From DATBGS01 sp036557885 (GTDB lineage Bacteria > Chloroflexota > Ktedonobacteria > Ktedonobacterales > DATBGS01), in contig DATBGS010000003.1 of the NCBI GenBank assembly GCA_036557885.1, positions 62,001-126,000 of the forward strand: DNA of 64,000 nt, given 5' to 3'. Below, one piece after another: positions 50,545 to 59,681 of this stretch; within the stretch, counting starts at the first letter, position 1; the number at the start of each line of letters is the position of its first letter. The position numbers and the translations under genes are program-made. The notes beneath the pieces were generated by a model. The model saw nothing but the letters and a program-made list of their open reading frames with translations, was not told where the DNA came from and ran no database searches.

Positions 50545-50740
50545 AGCGCATGGACTGGGAGCGGGAGGTGCTCTCCAGTTGACGAGGTGGAGGCTATCGA
50601 GCCGACATGTGGTGTGCCCACGTGCGGAGAATCAGCGGGTGCCTCCAGGGAGTTGGGCCATCCCCCAGACCCTGACAAACCCGGCGGATGACTGCCGGAC
50701 CAAAACGGGGCCAATGGCAGCAATGGGCAGCGCATGCCCT
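50545..50740 (+). ncRNA. glmS ribozyme (glucosamine-6-phosphate riboswitch)
   Basis: Conserved blocks of the glmS ribozyme appear in order. The cleavage site is A|GCGC at 50545/50546. The P1 stem is ACTGG...CCAGT (50554-50579), followed by GTTGACGAGGTGGAGG and TATCGA, then a variable P2a arm and CAGCGGGTGCCTCC (50633-50646). The P3/P4 region (AACCCGGCGG..CCGGACCAAAACGGGG) and a 3' domain end near 50740, about 30 bp before the AGGAGGA of glmS. The GGAGG/CCTCC P2 pairing is exact. When glucosamine-6-phosphate is high, the RNA cleaves itself and glmS expression falls. Confidence 0.95.
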
Positions 50741-50771
50741 TTTTGTTGCTTACAGGAGGATTTCCCATTCC

Positions 50772-52643
50772 ATGTGCGGAATTGTTGGTTATGTGGGGTC
50801 GCAGCAGGCGGCACCCATCTTGCTTGATGGTCTGAAACGGCTGGAATATCGCGGCTATGATTCGGCGGGCATCGCGGTGTTGGGTGACGATGGGCAGATG
50901 GTGGTGCGCAAACGCGCCGGAAAGCTGGCAAATCTGGTTGGTGTGATTCAAGATGGGGAGGGCCATCCCCAGGGGTCTATTGGCATTGGGCATACGCGCT
51001 GGGCGACGCATGGCCGCCCCAACGACGAGAACGCCCATCCCCATAGCGATTGCCAGGGCGAGATTTTCCTGGTGCATAACGGCATTATTGAAAACTATGC
51101 CGAACTGCGCGCCGAACTGATCAGCAAAGGGCACATCTTCCGCTCCGAGACGGATACGGAGGTGCTGGCCCATCTGATTGAGATGATGGAGGAAGCCGCT
51201 CACGGCGACTTCTTCAAGGCGGTGCGGTTGGCGCTGGCCCGCGTCACTGGCTCCTACTCGATTGCTGTTGTCAGTCAGCGCCACCCCGATCTGGTGGTGG
51301 GCGCGCGCACGGCTGGCCCGCTGATTGTGGGCCTGGGCGAGCACGAAACATTTCTGGCCTCGGATATTCCCGCGCTGCTCAAGCACACGCGCCAGGTGTT
51401 GATTTTGGAGGAAGGCGAGTTGGTGGCAATGACCCCGGAAAGCGTGCAGATCACTGATCTGGCGGGGCGGGTCATTCCGCGCGAGCCGCTGACGATTGAA
51501 TGGGATGTGGAGTCGGCGGAAAAAGGCGGCTATGCCCATTTTATGCTCAAGGAGATTTTTGAGCAGCCAGATGCTATCCGCCGAGCGCTCCTGGGGCGGT
51601 TGATGGAAACGCCCAAGGGATTGGAACTGCGTCTGCCAGAACTGGCCGCGCTGGAGGCGCAGGGCGTCTTCAAACGTGTCCAGCGGGTGGTTATCGTGGC
51701 CTGTGGCACCTCGCTGTATGCCGGTCTGGTGGCAAAGTATCTGATCGAGGAGTGCGCGAGGCTGCCGGTGGAAGTGGTGCCAGCATCGGAGTTTCGCTAC
51801 AGTAATCCGGTGGTTGGGCCAAAGGTGCTCTGCATCCCGATTACCCAATCTGGCGAGACAGCAGACACGCTGGCTGGTGTGCGCCAGGCGCGCGAGATGG
51901 ACGCGCCGGTGGTTTCGTTGACCAACGTGGTTGGCAGCGCCATTACGCGCCTCTCTGATGCGGTGCTTCAGCTTCAGGCGGGGCCAGAGATTTGTGTCGT
52001 GGCGACGAAAACGTTTGTGTCCTCGGTGACGATTCTTTCGATGCTGGCGCTGTACCTGGGCAGGCTGCGGGGCAGCATGCGCGGCAAGGAACTGGAGCAC
52101 CTGCTGGCGGCGCTGCATACGCTGCCCAGTCTGGCAGAGCGTGTGCTGGAGCGGGCCAAAAGCGATGAGGACCATATCGAGGCGGTGGCGCGTCGGCTGT
52201 CTTCCTGCCAGAGCTTCCTGTTTGTTGGGCGCGGCGTGGGCTATCCTATCGCGCTGGAGGGTGCGCTCAAGCTGAAGGAGGTTTCGTATCTCCACGCCGA
52301 GGGCTATCCGGCTGGCGAGATGAAGCATGGCCCCATTGCGCTGCTGGACCCGGAAACGCCGCTGGTGGCGCTGGCAACGGCCAGCAAGACCTATGACAAA
52401 GTGATCAGCAATGTTCAGGAGGCGCGTGCCCGCGACGCGCAGATTGTGGCGGTGGCAACCGAAGGGGATATGAGCATCGTTCAGCAGGCGCAAGATGTCT
52501 TCTTTGTTCCCTTTGTTCACGAGCTGCTTTCGCCGATTCTCCAGGTGATTCCGCTGCAACTACTTGGCTATTATGCGGCGGTGGCGCGCAGTTGCAGCAT
52601 TGATCAGCCGCGTAACCTCGCCAAATCGGTGACAGTGGAATAA
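50772..52643 (+). CDS. glmS: glutamine--fructose-6-phosphate aminotransferase (isomerising)
   Basis: A 623-residue enzyme that makes glucosamine-6-phosphate from fructose-6-phosphate and glutamine, the first step of UDP-GlcNAc and peptidoglycan synthesis. The N-terminal Cys2 nucleophile starts CGIVGYVG, the class II amidotransferase domain is intact, and two SIS domains follow (RVVIVACGTSLYAG; SFLFVGRGVGYPIA...LKEVSYLHAEGYPAGEMKHG, ending AKSVTVE). AGGAGGATTTCCC precedes the ATG. Its leader carries a glmS ribozyme and it follows cdaA-cdaR. Confidence 0.97.
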   Translation: MCGIVGYVGSQQAAPILLDGLKRLEYRGYDSAGIAVLGDDGQMVVRKRAGKLANLVGVIQDGEGHPQGSIGIGHTRWATHGRPNDENAHPHSDCQGEIFLVHNGIIENYAELRAELISKGHIFRSETDTEVLAHLIEMMEEAAHGDFFKAVRLALARVTGSYSIAVVSQRHPDLVVGARTAGPLIVGLGEHETFLASDIPALLKHTRQVLILEEGELVAMTPESVQITDLAGRVIPREPLTIEWDVESAEKGGYAHFMLKEIFEQPDAIRRALLGRLMETPKGLELRLPELAALEAQGVFKRVQRVVIVACGTSLYAGLVAKYLIEECARLPVEVVPASEFRYSNPVVGPKVLCIPITQSGETADTLAGVRQAREMDAPVVSLTNVVGSAITRLSDAVLQLQAGPEICVVATKTFVSSVTILSMLALYLGRLRGSMRGKELEHLLAALHTLPSLAERVLERAKSDEDHIEAVARRLSSCQSFLFVGRGVGYPIALEGALKLKEVSYLHAEGYPAGEMKHGPIALLDPETPLVALATASKTYDKVISNVQEARARDAQIVAVATEGDMSIVQQAQDVFFVPFVHELLSPILQVIPLQLLGYYAAVARSCSIDQPRNLAKSVTVE

Positions 52644-52672
52644 GGCGTACATGTAGCCAACATAGTTGTCCT

Positions 52673-52732
52673 TTTAGAATAATGTTGAGAACTTTAGAAT
52701 AAAGTTGGGAACTTTTGAATAAAGTTTTGCGC
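52673..52732. repeat. three 20-bp tandem direct repeats downstream of glmS
   Basis: Unit near TTTAGAATAAAGTTGGGAAC at 52673-52692, 52693-52712 and 52713-52732, degenerate at a few positions in copies 1 and 3. AT-rich, no palindrome. Origin unknown; it might be a protein-binding array or the end of a mobile element. Confidence 0.6.
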
Positions 52733-52860
52733 ACGCAAGTGCTATTACTCATGAGTTCCCCTGGTGTATCACCCAGCCTAAATCCTGTGCTTATGACGAA
52801 GTTAGCAAGCACACCGATTTGGTAAGTGGTCACCACAGAGAGCTTTGCCTGGGAAATGCG

Positions 52861-52900
52861 GAGAAAAAGCACCAGGCGCGCCATCTGCGCGCCTGGTGTT
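52861..52900 (-). terminator. rho-independent terminator of the BNR-repeat gene
   Basis: A 12-bp perfect stem CACCAGGCGCGC/GCGCGCCTGGTG with a 5-base loop, followed on the minus strand by GCTTTTTCTC. It lies 22 bp behind the stop of the BNR-repeat gene. Confidence 0.85.
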
Positions 52901-52921
52901 CGTGTGTGGAGAGCTCTTGAG

Positions 52922-54685
52922 CTACGGGAACTTGATGGACTGGCTGTAGGCATCCTGGTTGGGCGTGTCGTTGGCAACGTTGGGGTTGCCTCGGAAGTCT
53001 GTCCAGCAGGGGTGGAATCTCAGATCGGTGCCCATTGCGACCGCCGTGTAGTCACCAATGAATTCGCCCTGGAGAATCTGCCCCGTGACAAAGCCAACGC
53101 CCACAAACTGAACATTGGGGTCCTCGGACTGAGTGGTGATGCGATGTACCGCCGCATGCTGCAGATTGCCCAGCCCGTTCGAGCCTGCCCAGGCGTAGTC
53201 GATATTGATGCCGCTGGGGTCGTAATGCCGGGTGTAGAAGGAGACGACCACGCGACCGTTATACGCGGCAATGCCTGGGTAGACCTCATCATCAGTGGTG
53301 CCGATCTGGTCGAGTTCGGATCTCCACTGTGTGCCATTGGTGGAGGTGTTGATGAAGACATCGCCGTTGGTCTTGATGGAGTTGCCGTTGGCATCGTACA
53401 GGCCGTTGCGGTCATCCGCCCAGGTCACATACAACTGATCCGTTGTGCGGTCGATGGCGAAAGACGGGAAGCTGTTGATGCGCCAGTTCTCGCCGGTCAA
53501 AGTGGAGCGGCCCACATCGGGGTTGAAGGGGAAGTCGAAGTCCAACGAAACCTGGGTGTTGGTGAAGGTGGTGCCGCCGTCTGTCGATTTGGCCACAATG
53601 ATCTCGTCATGGTCGGTGGCCTGGTCGCAGTTGAGCGTCTGACAAACAGCTGACTCATAGGCAATAAAGAGCGTGCCATGACTGTTGACCAGCGGATAGG
53701 AACCCTGAGAGAACGGGGTGACCCCGCCAGGCGTGAAGGAGGAAGGGGGGTTCACTTCTACCGGAGCAGACCAGGTCGCGCCACCATTGGTGGTCTTGGA
53801 GACCACAATGGGCGAGCCATCAGGACCGAACTCTGTCCAGGTCACGTAGGCCACGTTGCTGTTGCGGGGATCAACCCCCACCCACTCTTTGTCGTTGGAG
53901 ATACTTGCGGGGAGGGGATTGCCGTTGGCATCTACGCCATCGGTATGGACAATGCTTGGCTCGCTCCAGGTGAGGCCGCCGTCGTGTGAGATGCTGACGA
54001 CGATGCCGCTGCCAGCATTCAGGCGGCTGAAGACCAGATTCGCATAGTAGACGGTGTTGTTCGGGCCAAAGGAGAGGGCCGGGTCGCCAGCCGAGTCCAT
54101 ATCAGAGAGCGCGCCGGTAGCGCCGGTCTGGAAGGTCAGATGAGGAAGCTGCACATTGGTCCAGGTCGTGCCGCCGTCAAAGGTGACGTAGGCATAGCCC
54201 GAGCCGTCAACGCGGTTCTCGCGGGTATTGAACACACGATAATCATTGGTGCCCGCGACGAGATTATTGGGGTTATTCGGGTTGACTGCAATGGTGGTTT
54301 CGTTCTGGGGGGTGCCACAGCCGGTCTGTGAGCCAACTGGAACGACCGCATCGTTGACGATCTGGTCAACATTGGGCGCCGGATTGCTATAGGGGTTGGG
54401 GTTGCCCAGGAAGTCCTGGCAGAGCGCCGAGAGCGTGGGGCTTGGGCTGGTGTCGTCATCACCGCCGCCGTCATCCCCATTTAAAATGGGATTGCGGCGC
54501 GCCAGTGGTTGATTCTCTTTGGAGTTAGCGAGGTGTGGCTCAGCGCTGGCATGATGCACTTCTGCGCTGGGGGCAGCTTTGGTATGACCGGCACCCAGCG
54601 TGAAGAACGCGCCCATACCTGCAATGACGAGCAGCGCTGTCATAGCGTTGAGCCATACTGAGCGTTTGGTAATGATCTGCTTCAT
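52922..54685 (-). CDS. secreted BNR/Asp-box repeat protein (sialidase-like)
   Basis: A 587-residue exported protein. A signal peptide (hydrophobic WLNAMTALLVIAGMGAFFTL, possible cleavage after GHTKA) is followed by a Thr/Ser/Asp linker and several Asp-box motifs S-x-D-x-G-x-T-W, e.g. VTFDGGTTWTN, ISHDGGLTWSE, KTTNGGATWSA and KSTDGGTTFTN. The repeats form a beta-propeller as in sialidases, but the catalytic sialidase residues (RIP and FRIP motif) are not recognisable, so the enzymatic role is open. It ends in a strong terminator. Confidence 0.82.
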   Translation of the reverse strand: MKQIITKRSVWLNAMTALLVIAGMGAFFTLGAGHTKAAPSAEVHHASAEPHLANSKENQPLARRNPILNGDDGGGDDDTSPSPTLSALCQDFLGNPNPYSNPAPNVDQIVNDAVVPVGSQTGCGTPQNETTIAVNPNNPNNLVAGTNDYRVFNTRENRVDGSGYAYVTFDGGTTWTNVQLPHLTFQTGATGALSDMDSAGDPALSFGPNNTVYYANLVFSRLNAGSGIVVSISHDGGLTWSEPSIVHTDGVDANGNPLPASISNDKEWVGVDPRNSNVAYVTWTEFGPDGSPIVVSKTTNGGATWSAPVEVNPPSSFTPGGVTPFSQGSYPLVNSHGTLFIAYESAVCQTLNCDQATDHDEIIVAKSTDGGTTFTNTQVSLDFDFPFNPDVGRSTLTGENWRINSFPSFAIDRTTDQLYVTWADDRNGLYDANGNSIKTNGDVFINTSTNGTQWRSELDQIGTTDDEVYPGIAAYNGRVVVSFYTRHYDPSGINIDYAWAGSNGLGNLQHAAVHRITTQSEDPNVQFVGVGFVTGQILQGEFIGDYTAVAMGTDLRFHPCWTDFRGNPNVANDTPNQDAYSQSIKFP

Positions 54686-55621
54686 TAGGAGTCTCCGTCA
54701 AACGAACTATGAAATGTCAGTAGGAATGCTCATCCTGATTTTCCCTGCTGGTGCTCCAGAGTATGATGAGAGAACCGGGCGCTCTCCTCTGTGAGTCTTT
54801 TCCCTCCCTTCTGCACCTGGCGGCGTGCTGGTGCCTCCAGAGGAGGCTGCCGGAGCTGCTGGTGCATTACAAGGCCAATTGGAGTTGTTGGGCTGGGGCG
54901 TTGCCCACTCGACGTGGCAGAATCAAAAGACCTCGACGATGGCTGAAAAGCCCGACAACCTTCCACCTCTACTATGGGGACAAAGCTGCCTGAAGGCCAG
55001 GGAGAAATGGTTGAGAAATGGTTGAGAATCTTAGCTTGCTTAGCAGCTTTGAGAACGAGGCGCGCAAGGCAAAGCCAGGCGAGGGCGAGTGCTCGCCGAA
55101 CAACCAAAGGATAATTTAGGCGCTCTCGCGGTGTATAGTGAGAGTGCTCGGGAAGACCATCAACGCTGTGATTTGACAGGATTAAAATGACGTCTGAAAG
55201 ACGAACTCGCCGACGAATTTGCTGGCTGAAGCAAAGAGCCAGTGAAGCAGAGCCTGACAATGCCACGTGGGAAACGTTTTGGCCCCTTTCCGCCATCTTT
55301 TGATCTGTTTTGGGGTTCGGCGACAAGTTCGTCTTTCAGAACGTTCGGGCGGCCAATCAAGGAGCGGCACATCAAACGCTTGCGACAGATTAGTCTTTCA
55401 GGATGGGGATACGCTGATACGAATAACATCAGCCTACATCCCGTTTCCAGATGAGCGAAACAAGGCCCGCCAAGTTATTGCGAAAGTGCCAGAAAAGCGT
55501 CAGTCCAGGTTTCAAGCGCCTTGATGCTCATCAGTTGCCAGGAATCAGAAGCATGGCGCCACAGCGCCATGTATCATGTCAGAATACAAACTCGTCCCTT
55601 ACTGATCTTCAAGGCTGCATT
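54686..55621. other. gene-poor region, 936 bp, with MITE-like element and repeats
   Basis: No convincing gene. It contains a GAGAAATGGTTG direct repeat (about 55000-55026), a MITE-like element (55193-55340) and another related end at about 55383-55402. The minus-strand frame of nearly 200 codons across 54730-55326 is low-complexity and has no recognisable motif. Confidence 0.5.
55193..55340. mobile_element. MITE-like element with 25-bp terminal inverted repeats
   Basis: 148 bp. The left end reads TCTGAAAGACGAACTCGCCG... (55193-55217) and the right end is its reverse complement with 3 mismatches in 25 (55316-55340). Both sides are flanked by ACG (55190-55192 and 55341-55343), a possible 3-bp target duplication. 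A third similar end appears at about 55383-55402. No coding capacity. Confidence 0.55.
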
Positions 55622-55942
55622 CTAGACGGTACCTGCTGACACCAGCGGTTGCGCACCGATGTTCTGGGCAAAGGAGCAAAGGTTGTTTGGATCAAAGATG
55701 AAGAACTGATCGGAATTTACTGTGGTCCAGGTTTGCCCACCATCGGTGGCTGAGCTCGTGCTGCTGCCAGGGAGGTAGCTTTTTGTAGAAAGAATGTAGA
55801 CCTTGTCAGTGCTTGACGATAGTATCTCAACCATTTTAAGCGAGAAACCACTGTTAACCATATGGAGAAAAGGTGAAGAAATGGTTGGGGTTGGCCGAGA
55901 AGATGGAAATACACGAGAACATCTCGAAAGGAAACTTTCCAC
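55622..55942 (-). pseudogene. remnant of a BNR/Asp-box protein gene (C-terminal part)
   Basis: The frame codes for about 106 residues with one Asp-box, SATDGGQTWTTVN, and a C-terminal tail like LCSFAQNIGAQPLVSAGTV. Its N-terminal portion looks foreign and lacks a signal peptide or ribosome site. It looks like a truncated copy of a gene of the kind found at 52922-54685. Degeneration rather than a separate small gene is inferred. Confidence 0.5.
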
Positions 55943-56012
55943 CCTGCGATAACGTCTTTTCCCTTATAAGGCTCGTTTCTTTGTCAAGAGCAAGCATATG
56001 CCTGGAGGTGCA

Positions 56013-56507
56013 ATGGTGCGATTCATCATCAGTTCGCTTGGACTAGGTATCTTGCTGGTAGGATGCGCCCCTGGAGGCGGGACCACCAGCTCCCCAACTC
56101 CCGCTTCGACGGCTGGCGGAAGGTTGGTCAGCATCAGCACAGACAAAGCTACCTATGCGCCAGACGGCACCATTACGGTCACTGTTCACAATACGCTGGC
56201 GACCCCCATCTACGCGATGGATACCCTCGCCAGTTGCTCAATCCTCTCTCTCCAATTTCAGGTGAACGGTGCCTGGCAGGCCAGTCAGGTCGCTCAGTGC
56301 CCGCAGAAACGTCCGGCACGCCCCGTGAAAATTGACGCGGGCGCCACCTACACTGCCATGATCACGGCTGGGTATCCTGGTTTGCAGCAACTTCCCTTTC
56401 CCACAGGAAGTTATCAGCTTGCGCTCGTGTATGCCACCTCACCCGATACCCTTCCCTCCACAGAGAATGGCACGAGGATTACCTCCAGCATCTTTCAGGT
56501 GCAGTAA
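56013..56507 (+). CDS. putative lipoprotein with immunoglobulin-like domain
   Basis: A 164-residue protein. The lipobox LLVGC follows a short hydrophobic signal (FIISSLGLGILLVGC), so it is likely lipid-anchored outside the membrane. After a Ser/Thr/Pro linker comes a beta-rich domain: LVSISTDKATYAPDGTITVTVHN is a frequent start of bacterial Ig-like domains. ATG at 56013 follows GGAGGT; an ATG at 55998 is in frame but lacks such a site. Function unknown. Confidence 0.75.
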   Translation: MVRFIISSLGLGILLVGCAPGGGTTSSPTPASTAGGRLVSISTDKATYAPDGTITVTVHNTLATPIYAMDTLASCSILSLQFQVNGAWQASQVAQCPQKRPARPVKIDAGATYTAMITAGYPGLQQLPFPTGSYQLALVYATSPDTLPSTENGTRITSSIFQVQ

Positions 56508-56673
56508 TTCTCTGGTGCAGCTCCTCCATGGGTAGAAGAAAGGTGCTGCACCGCCCTTCTTGCCAACAAGCGCTCTCGATATCAAGCGGGCAATTGAACG
56601 TACAAGTATGCCTGTTTACTGCGAAAACAAGCACAAGCGCGTGACAGTATAGCCGTTGAGATCGTGAGGTGGC

Positions 56674-59655
56674 TTAAGAACCTGTGATGCCTGGGATGGA
56701 GTTTTCGCCAATTACTGGTGTCTTTGCTCGTGGGAGTGCCTGGTCTGCTGGCATAAGGCGTCCCTCTTGCCAGGTAGCGATGAAGGCTTCCTCGCCAAGC
56801 TGGTCACGAACAACAACGATGGCAGGGTCATGTTCGGCACGTTCAACGGGGTGCAGTGGTGCGCCAAGCTCTTCACGCAGCGCTTCTGCCATTCCCCAAA
56901 GCAGCACCGCCTGGGCTGGATCGCCTTGTGCTGCTATCGCGCGCGCCAGCCCTTCCAGTCCCGTGGCGATCAACTCTCTCTGGCCCAGCTCTCTGGCCAT
57001 AGTCAGGCTTTCTTCATAGAGTGTGCGAGCAAGGGCCAGATCCCCCCGAGTAGCCTCCACCCTTCCCAACAAAGCGAGCGCTTCCGCTATCCCCTCTCGA
57101 TACCCCATCTCTCTGTAGAGGAACAGCCCCTCTTCTACCCGCGTTCGTGCCGTGGCAACGTCTCCCTGCTTGAGTGCCACCGACCCGAGCAGCAGAGAAG
57201 AGACCGCTATCCCCTCCTTGTCCCCTACCTCCCGGTCCAGCGCGAGCCCCTGCGCCAGCAATGGGTACACCATCGTTCTCTCCCCCTGAGAGACAAACAG
57301 CGTAGCCGCCATCTGGGTCAGGGAGGCAGCTACCCCCCGCTTGTTGTTTAGCCTCCTGAAGAGCGCCAAACCCTCCTCAAGCGAGGTAAAGGCCCTGATA
57401 TACTCTCCTTGCTTGATGTTGAGCAATCCGAGCGAAAAGAGCGACCAGGCGACGCGATCCGGGTTTCCAAGCTCTCGGTACAGAGCAAGGGCTGCTTCCA
57501 TCAGGGATCGTGCGGTTGGGAAATCGGCCTTTCGCCAGGCAGCGATGCCGAGCCGATTGAGCACGAGGGCGATGCCCCGTTTATCTCCAAGTTCTCGAAA
57601 CAGCGCCAGACTCTCCTGGGCCAGTGTCTTGCCCCGATCATAGTCGCTCTGCATGAAAGAGAGTCGCGCTGCGGCAAGGAGCGCCTTCGCACGCACCGAT
57701 GGCCCTCCTCCCGTGCAGGCTTCGAGTGCCTGCTCTAAGAAGCTCAGCCCCTCACTGCGGTAGCCGCGCACCACCCAGAATCGCTCTAATGCAGAACAGA
57801 GGCGTAAGGCCATGCCGGTCTGACCTGCTTCCAAAAACCAGTGTAGTGCCGCCCGCAAATTGTCATGCTCCTGCTCCAAGCGATCCAACCAGGAAGTGAG
57901 CAGTGGTCCATCCAGCGCAGGCACGGCCTCCTCTGCCACCAGTAAAAAGTGATCAGCATGGGCCTGACGGGCATCAGGTGCTTCCCCGCAGCTTGCGAGC
58001 AATTCCTGCCCATACTCGCGGATCGTTTCCAGCATCAGGAGGCGTGGCTCCTCCCTGTCTTCCCCCGTTTGCTCGATGGATCGCAGTAAACTTTTATCAA
58101 TGAGCGAGGCTATGTCATCCATCTCGTCGCCAGTTCCGGCGCAAACAGCTTCGGCGGCCTGGAAGGTGCAGCCACCTACAAACACCGAGAGCCAGCGGAA
58201 GAGTCGTTGTTCCTGAGCATTGAGCAGGTGGTAGCTCCAGGAGATGGTATTGCGCAGCGTCTGCTGTCGTGTCGGCACATCCCGCGCCCCACCTGTTAGC
58301 AAAGTCAGGAGTCGCCCCATGCGCGCGAGCAGAGCCTGCGGAGACAGCAGTTTCATGCGTGCCGCTGCTAACTCAATTGCCAGTGGCAACCCATCCAGAC
58401 GAACGCAGATCTCCGCGACCTCCCTGGCGTTGGCCGTCGTCAAACGGAACTCGGGCTTGATAGCCTGCACCCGCTGCACAAAGAGCGCGACAGAGGAGAA
58501 GTGTGCGAGTGCCGCCAGCCGGGGAAGATGTGCCGGATCGGGCAACGCCAGCGGTGGAACTGCGAACTCGTGCTCCGCACGCACATGCAGCACCTCCCGG
58601 CTTGTCACCAGCACCTTGAGTCGCGGGCACAACGCAAGGATCTCCGCCACCTGTTCTGCTGCTCCAACCACCTGTTCAAAGTTGTCCAGCAGCAGCAATA
58701 CGGGCCTCCTTTGCAGCGTTTCCGCCACGCGCGCCGCTAGAGTCTGTCCCGCCCCATCCCGAATGCCAAGCGCCTGCGCGATGGTAGGCAGGACCAGCAT
58801 GGGGTCGGTGATCGAAGCGAGCGAGACAAAAAAAACGCCTCCCATGAACACATCTCGAAGCCCTGCTGCCACCTGGAGCGACAGGCGGCTTTTGCCCGTG
58901 CCACCCGGTCCTGTTAAAGTCACCAGCCGCACATCCTCGCGGCGCAAGAGCTTCTCGATCTGCGCCACCTCATCCTCTCGCCCAACGAGCGCAGTTGGCG
59001 GCACAGGGAGCGTGTCAGCATGACCACCCTGCGTCTTGAGAGGAGGAAAATCGGCAGGCAGTCCAGCAATCACCACCTGATAGAGACGCATCGCTTGCTC
59101 GAAATCCTTGAGGCGATGTTCCCCAAGATCACGCAGGCTTCCCCCCTCTGCTGCGTCGTGCGCAACCAGATCGCGGGTCGTCTGGGAGAGCAGCACCTGC
59201 CCTCCATGAGCGGCGCTCATAATGCGTGCGGCACAGTGGACATCCAGGCCCACATACCCTTCGGTCATGCGAGAAGGTTCACCGGTATGCAGCCCCATGC
59301 GTACGCGCACCGCCACACCTTGAGGCCAGGAATAGGTGGCGAGTGCGCGCTGTGCAGCCACAGCAGCAGAGAGCGCATCACTGGCGCGAGCAAAGACAGC
59401 AAAAATGGCATCCCCCTGCGTATCAACCTCGTGCCCTCGCTGTCCCTGGAAAGCACTTCGCAGCAGGGCACGGCACGAGGCCAACAGCTCGCCGTAGCCA
59501 TCACCGAGCTGATGGAGCAGTTGTGTCGAACCTTCAATATCCGTAAAAAGGAGTGTGATCGTGCCTGTCGGCAAATCACGCACACCGCACCTCCTCGCAT
59601 CTCGCAAGACGTGAATCGCTCGCTGTACTCTCACCAAATCGTTTAGAACACTCAT
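56674..59655 (-). CDS. class III cyclase domain + NB-ARC ATPase + TPR regulator (STAND protein)
   Basis: A 993-residue protein. Residues 33-200 are a class III nucleotide cyclase domain: FTDIEGST with metal-binding Asp39, and DTQGDA with Asp82. The transition-state position usually N-x3-R reads VHCAAR with His140 and Arg144. The NB-ARC module has P-loop GPGGTGKS (249-256), LLLLDNFEQV and LVTSREV. The C-terminal 450 residues are helical TPR-like repeats. Such proteins are thought to act as signal-responsive ATPase switches. Start at 59655; no clear ribosome site. The upstream membrane gene is 27 bp away. Confidence 0.88.
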   Translation of the reverse strand: MSVLNDLVRVQRAIHVLRDARRCGVRDLPTGTITLLFTDIEGSTQLLHQLGDGYGELLASCRALLRSAFQGQRGHEVDTQGDAIFAVFARASDALSAAVAAQRALATYSWPQGVAVRVRMGLHTGEPSRMTEGYVGLDVHCAARIMSAAHGGQVLLSQTTRDLVAHDAAEGGSLRDLGEHRLKDFEQAMRLYQVVIAGLPADFPPLKTQGGHADTLPVPPTALVGREDEVAQIEKLLRREDVRLVTLTGPGGTGKSRLSLQVAAGLRDVFMGGVFFVSLASITDPMLVLPTIAQALGIRDGAGQTLAARVAETLQRRPVLLLLDNFEQVVGAAEQVAEILALCPRLKVLVTSREVLHVRAEHEFAVPPLALPDPAHLPRLAALAHFSSVALFVQRVQAIKPEFRLTTANAREVAEICVRLDGLPLAIELAAARMKLLSPQALLARMGRLLTLLTGGARDVPTRQQTLRNTISWSYHLLNAQEQRLFRWLSVFVGGCTFQAAEAVCAGTGDEMDDIASLIDKSLLRSIEQTGEDREEPRLLMLETIREYGQELLASCGEAPDARQAHADHFLLVAEEAVPALDGPLLTSWLDRLEQEHDNLRAALHWFLEAGQTGMALRLCSALERFWVVRGYRSEGLSFLEQALEACTGGGPSVRAKALLAAARLSFMQSDYDRGKTLAQESLALFRELGDKRGIALVLNRLGIAAWRKADFPTARSLMEAALALYRELGNPDRVAWSLFSLGLLNIKQGEYIRAFTSLEEGLALFRRLNNKRGVAASLTQMAATLFVSQGERTMVYPLLAQGLALDREVGDKEGIAVSSLLLGSVALKQGDVATARTRVEEGLFLYREMGYREGIAEALALLGRVEATRGDLALARTLYEESLTMARELGQRELIATGLEGLARAIAAQGDPAQAVLLWGMAEALREELGAPLHPVERAEHDPAIVVVRDQLGEEAFIATWQEGRLMPADQALPRAKTPVIGENSIPGITGS

Positions 59656-59681
59656 CTGGACAGATCTATTGTACTGTAATT

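Noticed and set aside
50484..52559. Antisense open frame of 691 codons over glmS and its ribozyme
   Set aside because: It would cross an established RNA structure and gene; no protein motif.
54730..55326. Minus-strand open frame of 198 codons in the gene-poor region
   Set aside because: It runs through the MITE-like repeat and an AT/GC mosaic, lacks family motifs and a ribosome site.
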